11,976 nucleotides of DNA from DSOS01 sp035286585 (GTDB lineage Bacteria; Chloroflexota; Anaerolineae; Anaerolineales; UBA4823): positions 1-11,976 of the forward strand of contig DATEDC010000139.1 of NCBI GenBank assembly GCA_035286585.1, given 5' to 3'. The notes under the pieces are model-generated. The model was not told the DNA's origin, ran no database searches, and worked only from the letters and a program-made list of their open reading frames with translations. Shown in pieces: positions 1-6,219 of this stretch; positions within the stretch are counted from its first letter, which is position 1; every line of letters begins with the position of its first letter. A program made the position numbers and the translations under genes.

Positions 1-155
1 TCGCCGATGACGCTAACCACGCCTTCTGAAATCAGGATTCCCAGGTGGTGACGGACATTGGCAGGAGTGACCTGCAGGGCACGGCTGAGTTCCGCGACGG
101 AGGCTACCTGTTTGCTTCTCAGGTGATCCAGAATGAGCCGCCGGGTGCTTTTCAT
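1..155 (-). CDS. Winged helix-turn-helix transcriptional regulator, N-terminal part (truncated by window edge)
   Basis: The reverse strand reads from an ATG at 155 to the window edge and gives 51 residues starting MKSTRRLILDHL. The pattern is a short first helix (RRLILDHL), then a helix-turn-helix (VASVAELSRALQVTPANVRHH), then the start of the wing (LISEGVVSVIG). This fits the DNA-binding domain of ArsR/DeoR-like winged-helix regulators. The effector domain lies outside the window, so the signal sensed is unknown. A perfect TATAAT ends only 6 bases before the ATG, so the transcript probably starts at or next to the start codon (leaderless), and no Shine-Dalgarno sequence is present. It is divergent from the iscX-nuo block and shares its 150-base intergenic region, so it could regulate that block; this is inference. 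Confidence 0.75.
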   Translation of the reverse strand, partial: MKSTRRLILDHLRSKQVASVAELSRALQVTPANVRHHLGILISEGVVSVIG

Positions 156-161
156 AGCCCG

Positions 162-189
162 ATTATACCCCAAGAAACTATTTTCGCAA
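162..189 (-). promoter_or_regulatory. Promoter of the divergent wHTH regulator, probably leaderless
   Basis: On the minus strand a perfect -10 TATAAT lies at 167-162, preceded by GGGG. A 4-of-6 -35 (TTGCGA) lies at 189-184 with a 16-base spacer. The expected start site, about 7 bases past the -10, falls at about 155, the A of the start codon. Confidence 0.6.
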
Positions 190-205
190 ATATATATTTA
201 CTTTT

Positions 206-229
206 ATCCGGGTTGACAGACCCCCGGAT
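206..229 (+). repeat. Inverted repeat around the -35 of the iscX-nuo promoter (candidate operator)
   Basis: ATCCGGG at 206-212 and CCCGGAT at 223-229 are exact reverse complements separated by 10 bases. The repeat encloses the TTGACA box, so a protein bound here would block RNA polymerase. The regulator encoded divergently is one candidate. As RNA the repeat would not be in the plus-strand transcript, which makes a DNA-level operator more likely than a hairpin. Confidence 0.55.
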
Positions 230-240
230 GAGGGTATAAT
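213..240 (+). promoter_or_regulatory. Strong sigma70-type promoter for the iscX-nuo block
   Basis: A perfect TTGACA at 213-218 and a perfect TATAAT at 235-240 are separated by 16 bases, with GGG immediately before the -10. Transcription would start near 247, giving a 5' leader of about 57 bases before the chosen iscX start at 304. It is the only consensus-quality promoter seen upstream of the plus-strand genes up to 6957. Confidence 0.85.
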
Positions 241-303
241 ACTGTAGAGAGGCCGCCGCTGCGTGCTCCGGGAGATCCTGAGACCGGCGCGGTGGGCATG
301 AGC

Positions 304-522
304 ATGAGTATGGAAAACCTGCTGACCTGGGAGGATTCCTACACCATCGCCTTGATGCTGAAACGGCAGCACCCGCAGGCGCGTCTCGAAGAGGTCTCGC
401 TCGGCATGATCTACCGCTGGACGGTCGATTTGCCTGAATTTGGCGATGACCCCATGCTGGCGAATGATGCGATATTAATGTCGATCTACCAAGAATGGTT
501 TGAGGAGGTAAATCCCCCATGA
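304..522 (+). CDS. iscX: IscX-family protein (Fe-S cluster assembly accessory)
   Basis: A small acidic protein of about 72 residues. The core matches the IscX/YfhJ family along its length: LTWEDSYTIALML, then a W-x-V-D-L-PEF-GDDP-x-x-AN stretch, then ILxxIYQEWFEE at the C-terminus. In E. coli, IscX binds the cysteine desulfurase IscS and iron and modulates cluster assembly; here no isc genes are nearby. In-frame starts exist at GTG 292 and ATG 298, 304 and 310. ATG 304 is preferred because GGTGG at 291-295 sits 8 bases upstream, but the signal is weak and 298 or 310 are possible. The stop overlaps the nuoB start as ATGA (519-522), so the two genes are translationally coupled. Position as first gene of a complex I operon suggests a role in supplying or tuning clusters for NuoB and NuoI (inference). 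Confidence 0.85.
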   Translation: MSMENLLTWEDSYTIALMLKRQHPQARLEEVSLGMIYRWTVDLPEFGDDPMLANDAILMSIYQEWFEEVNPP

Positions 523-1181
523 GTGACGAACTCAATTCACCTGGTTATGATGTTCCACCGGAAATGCAAGGACAGGTGGCCATCACCACCCTGGATAAAA
601 TTTATAACTGGGGCAGGCGCTCGTCGCTATGGCCGCTGATGTTCGGCCTGGCCTGCTGTGGGATAGAGATGATCTGCACGGCAGCCAGCAGGTTTGATTT
701 TGCGCGCTTCGGGATGGAAATCATGCGCCCCAGCCCACGCCAATCGGATGTGATGATCGTATCTGGCACGGTGACAAAAAAAATGATCCCCCAGATCGTG
801 CGCCTGTATAACCAGATGCCTGAGCCGAAATACGTGGTAGCCATGGGCGCCTGCGCTTCGGGCGGTGGGCCTTTTAAAGAGGGTTACAACGTTGTCTCCG
901 GTGTGGATAAATATGTCCCGGTAGACGTGTATGTCCCTGGCTGCCCGCCCACGCCACAGGCATTATTGCATGGTCTGATCACCTTACAGAAGAAGATCGA
1001 CAAGCAATCCATTAAGGAAGTGCGCTGGTATCAGAAGGATGCCATTGAAGCGATCCCGGTTCCCGTTTTGGGCCCGGACATTATGGATCCGCGCCAGTAC
1101 GCCCTGATTAAGGAAACCAGCATGGCAAAAATGGAAGATGAAGCCAGCCGCGCAGTTCCCGCAGAAGAAGCGGCTGGATAG
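519..1181 (+). CDS. nuoB: NADH-quinone oxidoreductase subunit B (complex I, N2 cluster subunit)
   Basis: A 220-residue protein, the usual NuoB length. It carries the terminal [4Fe-4S] cluster N2 that passes electrons to quinone at the junction of the peripheral and membrane arms. The four expected ligands are visible: the tandem pair C46-C47 in LACCGIEM, C112 in GACASGGG and C142 in VPGCPPTP. The conserved RPSPRQSDVMIVSGTVT segment (about 70-85) is also present. The start is supported by GAGGAGGT at 502-509, 9 bases upstream, and by the ATGA overlap with iscX. The C-terminal tail after about residue 185 is charged and Ala/Glu-rich and is less conserved in the family. nuoA, normally immediately upstream, is missing and its place is taken by iscX. 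Confidence 0.97.
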   Translation: MSDELNSPGYDVPPEMQGQVAITTLDKIYNWGRRSSLWPLMFGLACCGIEMICTAASRFDFARFGMEIMRPSPRQSDVMIVSGTVTKKMIPQIVRLYNQMPEPKYVVAMGACASGGGPFKEGYNVVSGVDKYVPVDVYVPGCPPTPQALLHGLITLQKKIDKQSIKEVRWYQKDAIEAIPVPVLGPDIMDPRQYALIKETSMAKMEDEASRAVPAEEAAG

Positions 1182-1192
1182 GGAGGCATGGG

Positions 1193-2935
1193 ATGAGCGA
1201 ACAAGCCATGGTGATTGAAAACACCCTCGAAGCCCGTTTCCCAGGCATAGTATCTCGAGATGAGCGCAAAGGATATGAAGGCTACATAGTCCAGACTGAT
1301 AAACTGGTCGCAGTCGCCACCAGGCTGCGGGATGAATTCGGCTATGACTATCTTTCCTCGGTCACCGGCGTGGATTACCTGCCTGAAGACAAGATGGAGG
1401 TGGTGTATCACCTGTATAAATCCACGGGTGGTCCCGGGTTAGTGCTCAAAGCTCAGACCTCGCGCGAGGCGGCCTCAGTGCCCTCGTTGATGCCGGTCTA
1501 TCCGGGCGCAGATTTCCAGGAACGCGAAGCCTGGGATTTGTTTGGGATACATTTCGAGGGGCATCCCGATCTCCGGCGCATCTTGATGTGGGAAGGATTT
1601 CACGGGCATCCCATGCGCAAGGATTGGCGAGAGGCTTATTACGAGGAGGAGGGCAAGCCTTTCAAGAGCCGCTGGCCGGATGGGCACGTATGGCGCGCCG
1701 AGGATAAAAATCCATTTAATAAGAATGTGGATTACCCGTCTGGATTCGACCCCGAATCCTGGGTGCCAGAGAGCGATGTCAGTCTTTACGCTGGGATGGG
1801 CAAAGTGGTCAAATCGGGCAATGTGTCCGACCTGAAAACAGATCAGGTGGTGGTAAATATGGGCCCGCAGCATCCTTCCACCCACGGCGTTTTTCGCATG
1901 GTTGTCACCCTGGAAGGAGAGACCATACTGGCCTTGAAGCCGGTGATGGGTTATTTGCACCGCAACCACGAGAAGATTGGCGAGCGAAATACCTTTCTCC
2001 ATAATATGCCTTTCACCGACCGGCTGGACTACCTGAGCTCGATGAGCAATAATTTTGGTTACGCCCTGGCGGTGGAAAAGTTGATGGGCATAAAACCACC
2101 GGAACGCGCCGAATACTTGCGGGTGATCATGGCGGAATTGACCCGAATCAGCAACCATGTTTGGGCGATTGGGTTCTTGCTGAACGATTTAGGCGCCTAC
2201 TTCACGCCGATGCTGTATGCCGTTGAGGAGCGCGAGCTGATCCTGGATGTTTTCGAGGCAGTCAGTGGCTCGCGGATGATGTGCAATTACTTTCGCTTCG
2301 GCGGTGTAGCCCGCGATTTACCGGAAGGCGTGCACGAGAAGATCCGCAAGCTGGTGTACGATCGCCTGCCGCGTAAGATCGACGAAATTGACCTGTATCT
2401 GACCAACAACGAAATTGTGCGTTCCAGGTGCGAGGGCGTGGGCGTATTGACGCCCGAGCAAGCCATCGCCTATTCTGCCTCCGGGCCGCTGCTGCGGGCT
2501 TCCGGTGTGCCGTATGATGTCCGCCGGGCGGACCCCTACAGCATTTACGATCGTTTCGATTTCGAGGTGGCAGTGCACTACCACGGCGATATCTACGACC
2601 GCTACATGATTCGCCTGGATGAAATCCGCCAAAGCCTGCGCATCCTGCAGCAGGCAGTGCGCGATATACCTGAAGGCCCGACCCAGGAAGGCAAGCCTCA
2701 GTACCAGGTGCGTGTGCCCCCCGGCGAAGCCTACGGCAGGGTCGAAGGTCCAAAGGGTGAGCTGGGGTATTATGTGGTTTCGAATGGGAAACCCAACCCC
2801 TGGCGCTACCACGTCCGCGCGCCCTCATTTATCAACCTCACCCCGCTGGAGATCATGTGTGTTGGCAATAAAGTCGCCGATTCGGTGGCGGTGCTTGGAT
2901 CCATCGACATCGTACTGGGCGAAACCGATCGCTAA
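1193..2935 (+). CDS. nuoCD: NADH-quinone oxidoreductase fused subunit C/D
   Basis: A 580-residue natural fusion of the 30-kDa (NuoC) and 49-kDa (NuoD) subunits. Residues about 1-170 are NuoC, with the signature ERE-WDLFGIHFEGHPDLRRILM at about 110-132 followed by HPMRKD. Residues about 171-215 form a linker. NuoD starts near 217, with GPQHPSTHG at 224-232, RLDYLSSM at 277-284 and a C-terminal DIVLGETDR. By family knowledge, the second His of HPSTHG (H231) and the Tyr of RLDYL (Y280) line the quinone headgroup site. Only three isolated cysteines occur in the NuoD part (C364, C413, C556) and no CxxC pair, so it is not a NiFe hydrogenase large subunit. GGGAGG at 1181-1186 gives a good ribosome site 6 bases before the ATG. 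The gap to nuoB is 11 bases. Confidence 0.96.
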   Translation: MSEQAMVIENTLEARFPGIVSRDERKGYEGYIVQTDKLVAVATRLRDEFGYDYLSSVTGVDYLPEDKMEVVYHLYKSTGGPGLVLKAQTSREAASVPSLMPVYPGADFQEREAWDLFGIHFEGHPDLRRILMWEGFHGHPMRKDWREAYYEEEGKPFKSRWPDGHVWRAEDKNPFNKNVDYPSGFDPESWVPESDVSLYAGMGKVVKSGNVSDLKTDQVVVNMGPQHPSTHGVFRMVVTLEGETILALKPVMGYLHRNHEKIGERNTFLHNMPFTDRLDYLSSMSNNFGYALAVEKLMGIKPPERAEYLRVIMAELTRISNHVWAIGFLLNDLGAYFTPMLYAVEERELILDVFEAVSGSRMMCNYFRFGGVARDLPEGVHEKIRKLVYDRLPRKIDEIDLYLTNNEIVRSRCEGVGVLTPEQAIAYSASGPLLRASGVPYDVRRADPYSIYDRFDFEVAVHYHGDIYDRYMIRLDEIRQSLRILQQAVRDIPEGPTQEGKPQYQVRVPPGEAYGRVEGPKGELGYYVVSNGKPNPWRYHVRAPSFINLTPLEIMCVGNKVADSVAVLGSIDIVLGETDR

Positions 2936-3027
2936 AAACCGGGCCGCGAACAATGACAGTGGGCGAGTCTTATCAGCGTGGATAATATCGGATCACTACT
3001 CTAGATCAACGACTGGGAGCTTGGTTT

Positions 3028-3648
3028 ATGAACGGAATGGGAATATTGAAGGGCATGGGCGTGACCCTGAAGCGGTTTTGGGAGACATATTGGGACGACA
3101 TTGTATGGTGGCTGCGCAGGGATAAGCGCTATGAAAGCGAAGATGGCATCAGCCATAGGATGAGCACCAACACCCGGGGTATCTTCACCATCCAATACCC
3201 TGAGGAAAAACTCCCCGTACCCGAAGAATTTCGCTTCATCCCTTTCCTGCTTTATGAAGAAGATGAAAATGGGGAGCAGCACGACCGCTGCACTTCGTGC
3301 GGTATCTGTGCGAAAGTCTGCCCGCCACAATGCATCTGGATCGTGCGCACGAACGATCCCAACACGGGCCGCCCGATACCGGAGCCGGAAGAATTTTATA
3401 TCGACGTGGATATCTGCATGAACTGCGGTTTCTGCGCCGAATACTGCCCTTTCGACGCCATCAAGATGGATCACGATTACGAGCTGTCGGTTTACGACCG
3501 TCACCAGCACAATATTTACGACAAGGAGAAGCTTTCCAAGCCGGTTTCGTATTACGCCTCGATCCGCCCGACGAACTACGAGCGTGAGGAAAGGGCGCGC
3601 GCGGAAGCCGAGGCGGCAAAAGCGGCCCGCAAAGCCCAACACAACTAG
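3028..3648 (+). CDS. nuoI: NADH-quinone oxidoreductase subunit I, 2x[4Fe-4S], divergent form
   Basis: A 206-residue ferredoxin-like subunit of the complex I peripheral arm (clusters N6a/N6b). Two CxxCxxCxxxCP motifs are visible: C88, C91, C94, C98 and C130, C133, C136, C140. An extra cysteine, C102, follows the first motif. The N-terminus has the usual amphipathic GVTLKRFW helix. A segment of about 30 residues rich in Trp and charge (about 20-50) then separates it from the TIQYPEEK stretch, which in standard NuoI follows the helix closely. The region between YPEEK and the first cysteine is also unusual (FRFIPFLLYEEDENG). The C-terminal 20 residues are Ala/Glu/Arg-rich and probably helical. 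The gene follows nuoCD after 92 bases with a modest GGGAG site about 10 bases before the ATG. A generic bis-[4Fe-4S] ferredoxin is the alternative, but context and the C-terminal NIYDKEKL-like region favour NuoI. Confidence 0.9.
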   Translation: MNGMGILKGMGVTLKRFWETYWDDIVWWLRRDKRYESEDGISHRMSTNTRGIFTIQYPEEKLPVPEEFRFIPFLLYEEDENGEQHDRCTSCGICAKVCPPQCIWIVRTNDPNTGRPIPEPEEFYIDVDICMNCGFCAEYCPFDAIKMDHDYELSVYDRHQHNIYDKEKLSKPVSYYASIRPTNYEREERARAEAEAAKAARKAQHN

Positions 3649-3707
3649 CTGTTCTGGCGAAGCGCTGTCATTCGATCAAGACAGCCAGTGTATGATGAAG
3701 AAATAGC

Positions 3708-4040
3708 ATGGTCGAACTGCAGATAGAATTGTTGTTCCCCCCGAGAGCTATCATCGGCTTACGTGATTTGCGCGGCGAGACCTGGCAGGCGCTGGTCGAT
3801 AAGACGGTCAGCCAGAGCGCGGATGTCACGGAGCAAGCCTCTTTTGTATTAATGATAGCGCGGCTGGCAGGCTGTGTGACCTGCCATTCGGGCTCGCATA
3901 GGGCGCTGCGAGGCTGCCAGACATGCGCTCAGCAGGCAGTACGGCGCTACAATGGCAGCGACCAGGAACTGCTGGAGCTGTTCGATGAGGCTTGCAGGGA
4001 AGTTCAGCAATACCTGTCAGCGAACGAATTACCGTTTTAA
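3708..4040 (+). CDS. Conserved-looking small protein with a Cys/His metal-site motif, function unknown
   Basis: I do not recognise this 110-residue protein. The first part, FPPRAIIGLRDLRGETWQ, looks globular. A helix (FVLMIARLAG) leads into a dense Cys/His cluster: C56-V-T-C59-H60, H64, then C70-Q-T-C73. These are two CxxC knuckles 10 residues apart, suited to bind zinc or an Fe-S cluster. An amphipathic helix follows (QELLELFDEACREVQQYL), with a lone C96. There is no signal peptide or membrane segment. The ATG at 3708 has only a weak purine stretch (GAAGAAA) upstream. It lies between nuoI and mrp, so a role in complex I or Fe-S metabolism is plausible but only from context. The hydrophobic helix before CxxC recalls AhpD-like proteins, but the His spacing does not match their catalytic motif. 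Confidence 0.8.
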   Translation: MVELQIELLFPPRAIIGLRDLRGETWQALVDKTVSQSADVTEQASFVLMIARLAGCVTCHSGSHRALRGCQTCAQQAVRRYNGSDQELLELFDEACREVQQYLSANELPF

Positions 4041-4045
4041 CGAAG

Positions 4046-4065
4046 GCTGGGGTGTCGACCCCAGC
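4046..4065 (+). terminator. Perfect 8-bp GC-rich hairpin between the 110-residue gene and mrp
   Basis: GCTGGGGT at 4046-4053 and ACCCCAGC at 4058-4065 are exact reverse complements with a GTCG loop. The stem begins 5 bases after the stop codon at 4040. No T-run follows, so it would be a poor intrinsic terminator. It may act as a partial terminator, a 3'-end stabiliser or a processing site that sets relative expression within the operon. Confidence 0.45.
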
Positions 4066-4103
4066 GGTTGGTGTGGATATTTTGGAAGGATAGGGTGACA
4101 AAG

Positions 4104-5177
4104 ATGAAGGTAACAAAAGAAGCAGTAATGGTGGCATTAAGCCAGGTGCAAGAACCAGAGCTGCATAAAGACCTGGTGAGCTTAAATATGATCCGGGATT
4201 TATCGATCGATGAGGATCGGGTTCGTTTTACCGTTATGCTGACCACTCCAGCTTGCCCACTCCGCTCGCAAATTGAGCGTGAATCGCGCCAGGCTGTGGA
4301 AAACATACCCGGCGTGCGCATGGTAGAAGTGAAACTGGACGCCAATGTGCCAGCGGATGGCCGCTCGCGGGGCTTGCTGGCGCTGCCGATCCGCAACGCC
4401 ATCGCGATTGCATCAGGAAAAGGCGGGGTAGGTAAAAGCACCGTGGCAGTAAATGTGGCGGTTGTCCTGGCCCAAACGGGGGCGCGAGTGGGCTTGCTGG
4501 ATGCGGATATCTATGGACCGAACATCCCGACCATGATGGGGGTGGGGCATCTGCCGGCAGCGCGGGCAGGCAAACTGGTGCCGGCGTTGGCGTACGGCGT
4601 CAAGATCATGTCGATTGGTTTCTTGGTGAAACCAGAGCAGCCCTTAATCTGGCGCGGCCCCATGCTGCATTCGGCAATCCACCAGTTTCTCACCGATGTT
4701 GATTGGGGCGAGCTCGATTACCTGGTGGTAGATCTGCCGCCGGGGACCGGCGATGCAGGCTTGAGCCTGGCTCAAAAACTGCCATTAAGCGGCGGCGTGA
4801 TTGTAACTTTGCCTCAACAGGTCTCCCTGGACGACGCCCGCCGGGGACTGGAAATGTTCCGTCAACTGGAAGTCCCGATTTTTGGCGTGGTGGAAAATAT
4901 GAGCTATCTCGAGCTGCCCGATGGCACGCGCATGGATATCTTCGGCTCTGGCGGCGGCGAACGCCTGGCTGCTGAGGCGGGCGTGCCGTTCATCGGGGCG
5001 ATTCCCATGGATCCATCGGTTAGAGTCGGCGGCGACAACGGCAAACCGATAACGGTCACCGACCCGGATTCGAAAGTGGCCCAGGCTTTGCGGCAGGTGA
5101 CCATGGACCTGGCAGCCAAGATCAGCGTAGCGGCGGTTACCCAGGGCAACTTCATCCCCATCAACTTGATCGGATAG
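4104..5177 (+). CDS. mrp: Mrp/NBP35-family P-loop ATPase (Fe-S cluster carrier type) without CXXC
   Basis: A 357-residue protein with the standard two-domain layout. Residues about 1-80 are a DUF59/MIP18-like domain with TTPACPL at 48-53 and the single cysteine C51. The ParA/MinD-type ATPase domain follows, with deviant Walker A GKGGVGKST (105-113), DADIYGP (133-139), VVDLPPGTGD (208-217) and VENMSY (263-268). Family members such as ApbC carry or transfer [4Fe-4S] clusters through a CXXC just after VENM. Here that region reads LELPDGTRMDIFG and has no cysteine; C51 is the only one in the protein. Cluster transfer by the classical route is therefore doubtful. The ATG at 4104 is chosen over upstream TTG 4068 and GTG 4095 because GGGTGA ends 5 bases before it. 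It follows the 110-residue gene by 63 bases. Confidence 0.9.
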   Translation: MKVTKEAVMVALSQVQEPELHKDLVSLNMIRDLSIDEDRVRFTVMLTTPACPLRSQIERESRQAVENIPGVRMVEVKLDANVPADGRSRGLLALPIRNAIAIASGKGGVGKSTVAVNVAVVLAQTGARVGLLDADIYGPNIPTMMGVGHLPAARAGKLVPALAYGVKIMSIGFLVKPEQPLIWRGPMLHSAIHQFLTDVDWGELDYLVVDLPPGTGDAGLSLAQKLPLSGGVIVTLPQQVSLDDARRGLEMFRQLEVPIFGVVENMSYLELPDGTRMDIFGSGGGERLAAEAGVPFIGAIPMDPSVRVGGDNGKPITVTDPDSKVAQALRQVTMDLAAKISVAAVTQGNFIPINLIG

Positions 5178-5251
5178 GCGGACATAATCGAAATGCTATC
5201 CGCCTGACCGCTGCCTGTGGCTCCGCGCCTCAGGGAGGTATGGTAAATCTA

Positions 5252-6151
5252 ATGACACCCATTGTTGTTGGTATTCGTTTTCAAAAGACTGGAAAAATTT
5301 ATCATTTCGATGCAAGCAACCAGGCCGATCTGCTAGTGGGCGACTTTGCGGTAGTCGACACCAGCCGCGGGCGCCAGCTTGGCGAGGTGGTGCAGATATT
5401 TAGAGATTCAGACGCCTCCCCGAATGGGGGTTCTTTGAAGTCCATCAGCCGGCGGGCAACGCCTCGGGATCTGATCATGCGGCAGATCTGGCAGAAGAAG
5501 GAAGTTGAAGCCATGATTAACTGCCGGGCCAAGGCGGCTGAACTGAAGGTGGAGGGGGTAAAGATCGTCGCTGCGGAGTTCACTTACGATGGCTCGCGGC
5601 TCTCGTTTCTTTACAACAGTGAAGCCGAAGAAAAAGTGGATCTGAAGAAACTGCGCAATGCGATGCAGCGCCTGTACACCCGAACAAAAGTGGAGATGCG
5701 CCAGATAGGCCCGAGGGATATGGCGAAAATTCTTGGCGGTATGGGGGCCTGCGGGCTGGAAAATCGCTGCTGCACCATGTTCCTGACCGAGTTCAGCCCG
5801 ATCTCGATCAAGATGGCGAAAGAGCAGGGTATTTCGCTTACACCTTCTGAAATTACCGGCATGTGCGGCAGATTGCGCTGCTGCCTGATCTACGAGTATG
5901 AGCAGTACGTTGAGGCTCGCAAGCAGCTCCCAAAGCGCAACAAGCGGGTAGTCACCCCCGAGGGAGAGGGGAAGGTCGTTGATGTATACCCGCTTAAGCA
6001 AGCAGTATTGGTCGAGCTGGAAGCTGGCAGGATGCAGGAATTCGCTCACGAGCAAATCCAGCCCTGGGATGAGCTCGAAGCGCTGCGCAAGAAATCCCAG
6101 GAACCGTGCGCCAAACACCCGGAGGGGGGCTGTAGCTGCGGGAGATCATGA
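5252..6151 (+). CDS. ricT: PSP1 / RicT (YaaT)-family protein with cysteine-rich core
   Basis: About 299 residues, close to the Bacillus YaaT/RicT length. The N-terminus (VVGIRF-KTGKIYHFD) and the Cys-rich core identify the PSP1 family: GGMGACGLENRCC (162-174), then FSPISIKMAKEQG and TGMCGRLRCCLIYEYE (203-216). In Bacillus, RicT joins RicA and RicF in a complex that binds [4Fe-4S] clusters and affects RNase Y-dependent RNA maturation and development; here RicA and RicF are not nearby. Cysteines are at 91, 167, 173, 174, 205, 210, 211, 286, 294 and 296. The last three form an extra CX7CXC tail. ATG 5240 also starts this frame, but GGGAGG ends directly in front of it. ATG 5252, with that site 12-13 bases upstream, is judged more usable; the choice is uncertain. 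Confidence 0.88.
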   Translation: MTPIVVGIRFQKTGKIYHFDASNQADLLVGDFAVVDTSRGRQLGEVVQIFRDSDASPNGGSLKSISRRATPRDLIMRQIWQKKEVEAMINCRAKAAELKVEGVKIVAAEFTYDGSRLSFLYNSEAEEKVDLKKLRNAMQRLYTRTKVEMRQIGPRDMAKILGGMGACGLENRCCTMFLTEFSPISIKMAKEQGISLTPSEITGMCGRLRCCLIYEYEQYVEARKQLPKRNKRVVTPEGEGKVVDVYPLKQAVLVELEAGRMQEFAHEQIQPWDELEALRKKSQEPCAKHPEGGCSCGRS

Positions 6152-6219
6152 GCAAATGCAGATGCGAAGAGTCAGCAACAGCGAACTGCTGGTAAGGGAG
6201 GCTCGTACGGAGATTGAAG

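Noticed and set aside
1475..2158. Minus-strand frame of 227 codons within nuoCD
   Set aside because: Shadow of the conserved NuoC/NuoD coding region. The translation is His/Gln-rich without domain features.
1193..2935. NuoCD as a NiFe hydrogenase large subunit (Ech/Hyc type)
   Set aside because: The NuoD half has no N- or C-terminal CxxC pair to bind NiFe and ends in the NuoD signature DIVLGETDR.
3664..3685. GCTGTC/GACAGC repeat after nuoI
   Set aside because: Only 6 bp with a 10-base loop and no T-run; too weak to call.
3708..4040. AhpD/carboxymuconolactone-decarboxylase-like peroxidase
   Set aside because: The helix before CxxC is similar, but the expected His spacing and upstream Glu are not matched, and the second CxxC is foreign to that family.
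5171..5204. Inverted repeat CGGATAG/CTATCCG between mrp and ricT as a terminator
   Set aside because: The loop is 18 bases and no T-run follows. The left arm overlaps the mrp stop region; probably incidental.
5408..6118. Open frame of 236 codons antisense to ricT
   Set aside because: It is opposite the conserved PSP1 core, has low-complexity Leu/Arg composition and no ribosome site or promoter.
6148..6195. 15-codon Cys-containing ORF overlapping the ricT stop as ATGA
   Set aside because: Three cysteines in 15 residues and coupled position are suggestive, but it is too short to judge and could be chance. There is no evidence beyond the overlap.
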